In this document: positions 32,635-35,855 of the stretch, one piece after another | Layout of the letters: every line of letters starts with the position of its first letter | How positions within the stretch are numbered: the stretch's first letter is position 1 | Assembly: GCA_900541905.1 (NCBI GenBank) | Contig: UQLQ01000019.1 | Coordinates: 1-35,855, forward strand | Length of the DNA stretch: 35,855 bases | Direction: 5' to 3' | DNA from: an uncultured Oscillospiraceae bacterium | GTDB lineage: Bacteria > Bacillota > Clostridia > Oscillospirales > Acutalibacteraceae | Translations under genes and position numbers: made by a program | Notes under the pieces: model-generated | What the model saw: only the letters and a program-made list of their open reading frames with translations | What the model was told of the DNA's origin: nothing | The model's database searches: none

Positions 32635-32658
32635 AAGAACAATCAAGTGATTGTTCTT
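32635..32658 (-). terminator. intrinsic terminator before the lipoprotein gene
   Basis: Perfect 11-bp arms AAGAACAATCA (32635-32645) and TGATTGTTCTT (32648-32658), followed on the minus strand by TTTTTTATTTTT. It ends transcription from the regulatory genes and would make the transfer operon depend on a separate promoter or on read-through; I see no convincing promoter in the short gap that follows. Confidence 0.75.
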
Positions 32659-32689
32659 TAGGACATACAATATTTTATTTTCAATAATA

Positions 32690-33400
32690 TTAACGCTGGT
32701 AGTCGATATTGTGTTTTTGAGTTCGATTATACTTTAATTCTGCTTTGAGATGTTCTAATTCATATTTTAATTCGTCTCTTTCTTCAATTACCTTTTGATA
32801 CTCCAAATTTAACAGTTGATAATTTTGCTGTTCTGCTTCCAACGCTCTTGATAACTTGGCATTTTTCTCAAATACCGCAGATACTCTGTTTATAGTATCT
32901 TCCGGATTTAACCCTTGAGAAACATATTCATTTAATTTTTTGCGTGCGTATAAATCCTCTGCCAACGCTTTAATATTATCTTTCATTTCGCCTATTTGGA
33001 GTGCGGCTGGAAGCACCGTATCTTTCGTTTCTTTGATGTGTGATTCGATAATATTCAAATTTTTAGTAGATTCTCTAATGTTTTGTGTGTCGGAGTAAAT
33101 TTTTGTCCCTGTATCGGAAATAGCAGTGTTTATTGTATCGCTCTTTTTATTAATCGTTTCAATGTTTTTACCGTCTTTCACAGTACGAACGATTTGGTAA
33201 ATAGAAGCTGCAATCATGCTAACTGCTGCCCCTACACTTGAAATAAGGGCTATCCATAATTCTGTATCCATATTTAAAAACTCTCCTAATAATAAGCATA
33301 TGAAACATGCAGTGTATATAATTAATACCATTATAAGGAAATATGCCAAATAATACAAGAATTTTTCAGATAATAGAAATGACTGTACTCTATTTTTCAT
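32690..33400 (-). CDS. membrane protein with long coiled coil
   Basis: 236 residues. Two spans lie near the N-terminus (LYYLAYFLIMVLIIYTACFI near 15-34 and LWIALISSVGAAVSMIAASI near 48-67). A long helical region follows (about 75-236), with repeated I/T/S/N-rich heptads and a strongly charged coiled coil (QQNYQLLNLEYQKVIEERDE, LKYELEHLKAELKY). No family recognised. It overlaps the preceding small membrane gene by 11 bp and is ended by the terminator at 32635-32658. A two-span anchor with a long cytoplasmic coil could sense or tether; entry exclusion is one guess. Confidence 0.6.
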   Translation of the reverse strand: MKNRVQSFLLSEKFLYYLAYFLIMVLIIYTACFICLLLGEFLNMDTELWIALISSVGAAVSMIAASIYQIVRTVKDGKNIETINKKSDTINTAISDTGTKIYSDTQNIRESTKNLNIIESHIKETKDTVLPAALQIGEMKDNIKALAEDLYARKKLNEYVSQGLNPEDTINRVSAVFEKNAKLSRALEAEQQNYQLLNLEYQKVIEERDELKYELEHLKAELKYNRTQKHNIDYQR

Positions 33401-33590
33401 TATTTTTCCTCTTCACGATATTGCACGTAATAGTAACTGCCAGCATAATGGTAACTCCTATAAGCCACGTGACGAGAATTATGGTTTTATTTGAATCGGG
33501 TATCCCAAAGTATAAATAAGCGTCTATTATTGAAAGGAATAGTATCCAACCAATGGTAACACTCCAAGACAATAAGTAGTATCTCTTCAT
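33390..33590 (-). CDS. small two-span membrane protein
   Basis: 66 residues with spans at about 8-28 (SWSVTIGWILFLSIIDAYLY) and 36-58 (TIILVTWLIGVTIMLAVTIT), ending in KRKNNEK. AAGGAG lies seven bases before the ATG. Its leader carries a 29-bp element shared with the ArsR-type gene. It overlaps the next gene, so the two are coupled. No family recognised. Confidence 0.6.
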   Translation of the reverse strand: MKRYYLLSWSVTIGWILFLSIIDAYLYFGIPDSNKTIILVTWLIGVTIMLAVTITCNIVKRKNNEK

Positions 33591-33596
33591 TTTTTA

Positions 33597-33625
33597 CTCC
33601 TTTCTATTGGAACGAACTGTCCCTG
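33597..33625 (-). repeat. leader repeat copy 2 (hairpin plus ribosome binding site)
   Basis: Matches 34211-34239 at 24 of 29 positions. In the mRNA sense it reads GGGACAGTTCGTTCC then AATAGAAAGGAG; the small hairpin is kept through a G-U pair. It stands directly before the start of the 66-residue membrane protein. Confidence 0.6.
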
Positions 33626-33633
33626 TAAAATAA

Positions 33634-33661
33634 AAAAGACTACCTGAAAAGATAGTCTTTT
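33634..33661 (-). terminator. intrinsic terminator after the AbrB-like gene
   Basis: Arms AAAAGACTA (33634-33642) and TAGTCTTTT (33653-33661), followed on the minus strand by TTTTTTATTTTA. The hairpin overlaps the AbrB stop codon. Confidence 0.75.
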
Positions 33662-33908
33662 ATTGTTTAGAGATATGAATAATGTTATTCAGGCAATCCG
33701 CGCATATAGTATACCCTCTGTATTGAAATACTTCGTGATTCGTACCACAGAACGTACAGGTCGGTTCATATTTTTGTAGCACAATAGTATTTCCTTCAAC
33801 AAAGATTTCAAACAAATCATCTTCTGAATCATATATTTGTCTAATTAATTTTGGAATTACGACTCTTCCTAAACTATCTACTTTTCTTATTATGCCCGTA
33901 GATTTCAA
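33660..33908 (-). CDS. AbrB/SpoVT-type regulator with C-terminal zinc ribbon
   Basis: About 82 residues. The start is a TTG at 33908, eight bases after AAGGAG, giving MKSTGIIRKVDSLGRVVIPK, the standard opening of AbrB-family transition-state regulators; a longer frame from 33935 has no site. Residues 1-48 form the swapped-hairpin DNA-binding fold. The C-terminal part has CTFCG and CADC (two CxxC pairs about 20 residues apart), which should bind zinc. Paired with an ArsR-type gene 16 bp upstream, it probably controls the element's own operons. Confidence 0.8.
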   Translation of the reverse strand: MKSTGIIRKVDSLGRVVIPKLIRQIYDSEDDLFEIFVEGNTIVLQKYEPTCTFCGTNHEVFQYRGYTICADCLNNIIHISKQ

Positions 33909-33924
33909 ACCTGTTTCTCCTTTC

Positions 33925-34200
33925 TTATTTTTCAAGACAATTTACTAATCGAATGACTTTCTCGTTTATGATTTCATAAAAGATTTCATTTCCTTCTCTT
34001 TCGCCTTTTACAATGCCAGCACTTTTTAAAACAAATAACTGTCTGGAAATATTGCTTTGCTTGATACCTAGACTGGCCTCAATTGATACAACGTTACATT
34101 TATTTTTGCTTAAAAGACAAATAATTTTTAATCTGGTCGAGTTTGATAATGCCTTTAGCACTTCTGCATTTTCGTCATAAAAGTCATTTTTTTGTGTCAC
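33925..34200 (-). CDS. ArsR-family transcription regulator
   Basis: 91 residues, GTG start ten bases after AAGGAG. The winged helix is typical: EVLKALSNSTRLKIICLLSK (about 13-32), SIEASLGIKQSNISRQLFVL (recognition helix near 40-60) and GIVKGEREGNEIFYEI (wing). The ELCVCDL metal box of ArsR/SmtB sensors is replaced by NKCNVVSIEASL, so sensing of metal through that site is unlikely apart from the single cysteine. It leads a short operon with the AbrB-like gene, preceded by an inverted repeat at 34222-34238 that could be an operator. Confidence 0.85.
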   Translation of the reverse strand: MTQKNDFYDENAEVLKALSNSTRLKIICLLSKNKCNVVSIEASLGIKQSNISRQLFVLKSAGIVKGEREGNEIFYEIINEKVIRLVNCLEK

Positions 34201-34210
34201 GTTTAATAGT

Positions 34211-34239
34211 CTCCTTTACATTGGGACGAACCGTCCCAG
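34211..34239 (-). repeat. leader repeat copy 1, with 7-bp inverted repeat
   Basis: TGGGACG (34222-34228) and CGTCCCA (34232-34238) form a tight hairpin directly before the ribosome binding site of the ArsR-type gene. The whole 29-bp block recurs at 33597-33625. Confidence 0.65.
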
Positions 34240-34261
34240 CGATTTTATTATCTAATTAATC

Positions 34262-34936
34262 CTAAATATCTAGGTCTTCCTCAATATTTATTTGCTTATC
34301 TTTTTTCAAAATAAGAGTTTCGAGATTAGGGTTATACTTTTCTGCTTCAATTTCGTTCGTACCATATTTTCGATAAAATATCTCCGGCAACTCAAACTGT
34401 TTGCTGTAATGTTCTATTTGTTGTTCCGATAAACTAGTAAAATTTTCATCATCTGTACCACAAATAAATGCCGTACCAGCAATAACTTCACAAATTTTAT
34501 CACAGTCATCATATAAAGCGCGATTCAATGGTAGGCCTAATAGTTTTCCTTCTTCATTACAAACAATACAAGCGTCGTTTGTAAAGGGATAAATGACTTC
34601 TATATTTCCTCCAACTGTTTTTTGCATACTCTCTAAAGAATTATCAAGTTCTATAACTTTTGCTTCTTGTTCAGGCTCTAGCAACAACACAGTTATTTTT
34701 TCTTCCTTTTCAACTCTATCCAATTGATAAGCACCGGTAATGGTGATTTCCAGCTTATCTGCCGCCTTATTTACGACAGCTTCAAAGGTTTCATCTGTTG
34801 CTTGTTCCCATTCCTCTTCCATATCAGCTCTATAACATAATTCCTGTAGTTGTTGGGTATCCCATTCAGAATTGTTGTTTATTTCTTCTGCAAGTTCATT
34901 TAAAGATAGGCTTGCGTAATATTCATTTCTTTGCAT
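34262..34936 (-). CDS. DUF3846 protein of mobile elements
   Basis: 224 residues from the ATG at 34936, eight bases after GGGAGG. The N-terminus (NELAEEINNNSEWDTQQLQE, EEWEQATDETFEAVV) is a helical domain seen in proteins next to conjugation genes. The C-terminal part (about residues 90-195) fits DUF3846: ITVLLLEPEQEAKVIELDNS, ALYDDCDKICEVIAGTAFIC, SLSEQQIEHYSKQF. Its biochemical role is unknown. The frame stays open upstream to 35044 and there encodes RYTDGYNDALLRFKSM, a partner of the sequence in the gene before it, so a frameshifted fusion is possible. Confidence 0.75.
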   Translation of the reverse strand: MQRNEYYASLSLNELAEEINNNSEWDTQQLQELCYRADMEEEWEQATDETFEAVVNKAADKLEITITGAYQLDRVEKEEKITVLLLEPEQEAKVIELDNSLESMQKTVGGNIEVIYPFTNDACIVCNEEGKLLGLPLNRALYDDCDKICEVIAGTAFICGTDDENFTSLSEQQIEHYSKQFELPEIFYRKYGTNEIEAEKYNPNLETLILKKDKQINIEEDLDI

Positions 34937-35004
34937 TATTTTTTCCTCCCTTATCAAAACCCTAGATTCAACAGTTTTAGCACTGTGTACCATAGATTTG
35001 AACC

Positions 35005-35262
35005 TTAATAAAGCGTCATTATACCCGTCTGTATATCTGTGCATACATACTGTACTTTCTTTTTTGTTAATTTCATTTGTAATTCATCAGTGTCTATAAG
35101 TTTTTCATTGGATTTTTCAATAATGTTAGAGTTATCGTTGAGCATAGATTTGAATTCTAGTAGGGCGTCGTTAAATCCTTCCGCATATCGTAGTTTATTC
35201 GTTATTGGACAATCCTTGTTTTCTAATTGTCTTTGTAACACCTCAACACTTACAAGTCTCAT
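35005..35262 (-). CDS. small GFNDAL-type protein, probably frameshifted at its end
   Basis: 85 residues. The opening MRLVSVEVLQRQLENK, RYAEGFNDALLEFKSM resembles the short RLIDADxL...GFNDAL proteins of phages and elements (role unknown). After residue 52 a second, similar unit begins (EKLIDTDELQMKLTKK) but soon runs out of register. The matching second half, RYTDGYNDALLRFKSM, is encoded in the -1 frame (35044 downwards). The slip would occur at A_AAA_AAG (near 35066-35072). Whether this is a programmed frameshift or a mutation cannot be settled here. AAGGAA precedes the ATG. Confidence 0.6.
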   Translation of the reverse strand: MRLVSVEVLQRQLENKDCPITNKLRYAEGFNDALLEFKSMLNDNSNIIEKSNEKLIDTDELQMKLTKKKVQYVCTDIQTGIMTLY

Positions 35263-35297
35263 AAAGGAACATTCCTTTCAAAATTTATTCCTATCTG

Positions 35298-35855
35298 CTA
35301 TTTATTTTGTTCCATGATTCTGTCTTTTCTTTTCACAATCAGAATAATGATAGATATAATAAATAAAACACCTACCAAATGTAAGTATATGCTAGTATCT
35401 CCTGTGGTTGCAGAAGGTAAATTTTTATTGCTATTGCAATCTTCGGGATAGATAGTTCCGATTTTCGGTTCGTCTAATACAGTAACAGAAATAAGCTGGC
35501 CGTCTGTGCCAATCGTAAACGGATATTCCGTTTCGTTTATCTCATATCCAAAAGGAGCAGAGATTTCTTTGAGGTAATAGCTGCCATATGGAAGTAGGTC
35601 AGACTTTGCATAACCTTTTATATCGGTTGTCAGTCTGCCAACTTCTGTGCCGTCAGTAGAATAAATACCATAGATTGCACCTTCTAATGGTAAATTTTGA
35701 AAGCCTTGCTCTAATGCTCCCTGTGGAAAATCAGATTCTTTGATTAGCTCCACCTGACCTTTTTTCAAGCTATTTACAATAGATTGTCCGTTATTGGCTA
35801 CAATGTCTACAGTCGCTGTTTCCTGCCCTTGATAGGTAAAGTCGATAGGATATTT
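35298..35855 (-). CDS. SpaA/CnaB-type surface protein, C-terminal part (5' end outside window)
   Basis: The frame is open to the right edge (185 residues visible); the TTG at 35768 is internal, not a start. A prealbumin-like CnaB domain spans about residues 38-135 of the visible part: VELIKESD (the isopeptide lysine), PLEGAIYGIYSTDG, LPYGSYYLKEISAPFGYEIN (with the conserved glutamate) and YPFTIG. The end carries a sorting signal: LPSATTGD, a membrane span (LHLVGVLFIISIIILIV) and KRKDR, close to the [PT]xTGD signals of Clostridia rather than LPXTG. It is probably an adhesin or pilus subunit anchored by sortase. Confidence 0.85.
   Translation of the reverse strand, partial: KYPIDFTYQGQETATVDIVANNGQSIVNSLKKGQVELIKESDFPQGALEQGFQNLPLEGAIYGIYSTDGTEVGRLTTDIKGYAKSDLLPYGSYYLKEISAPFGYEINETEYPFTIGTDGQLISVTVLDEPKIGTIYPEDCNSNKNLPSATTGDTSIYLHLVGVLFIISIIILIVKRKDRIMEQNK

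Overview
The window is a 35.9-kb, AT-rich segment of a conjugative element (plasmid or ICE) from a low-GC Firmicute, most likely a gut Clostridia/Lachnospiraceae-type host. This rests on the SpaA/CnaB surface protein, AGGAGG ribosome binding sites with frequent TTG starts, AbrB- and SpoVG-type proteins, and the type IV secretion gene set. Every gene I support lies on the minus strand, so the window reads from right to left.

Layout in transcription order. (1) 35855-32690: cargo and control genes: the C-terminal part of a sortase-type SpaA/CnaB surface protein, a small GFNDAL-type protein and a DUF3846 protein linked by a probable -1 frameshift, ArsR- and AbrB-type regulators, and two small membrane proteins. 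(2) 32604-21398: conjugation machine: lipoprotein, leucine-rich-repeat protein, VirB2-like subunit, VirD4 coupling ATPase, VirB6/TrbL-like channel protein, VirB3-like protein, VirB4 ATPase, and an SLT-M23 cell-wall hydrolase. (3) 21385-16857: topoisomerase III, SSB, a small protein, a VirB8-like protein and a membrane coiled-coil protein. (4) 16856-12574: an oriT/iteron-like gene-free region, a Fic protein, two ribbon-helix-helix-like proteins, a double SpoVG-like protein and a MobP2/MobL-type relaxase. (5) 12516-8250: TOPRIM primase-like protein, ParA-like protein with a degenerate P-loop, a double ribbon-helix-helix protein, a small membrane protein, and a kinase/5'-nucleotidase/DUF3848 fusion. 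(6) 8214-1: a 2118-residue methylase-SNF2 helicase with a TnpV-like ORF nested in another frame, a replication-initiator-like double winged-helix protein, and the start of an M23 peptidase gene behind a long structured leader.

The strongest unexplained signal is a family of eleven near-identical 27-bp palindromes (arms AACTTCCGGCC / GGCCGGAAGTT, centre ATGGT or a variant). They sit at gene junctions between 12544 and 19284 only, around the relaxase, oriT and topB/ssb genes. Many overlap the stop codon of the preceding gene, two carry compensatory base-pair changes, three form an exact 38-bp tandem array, and one overlaps the apparent promoter of the Fic gene. Other leads are the TnpV-like overprinted frame, six 11-bp iterons beside stem-loops in the oriT-like region, alternative hairpins before the relaxase, an A_AAA_AAG slippery site, a possible antisense RNA at the rep gene, and two small genes that lack a properly spaced standard start codon.

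All functional calls come from reading motifs by eye; no database search was run.
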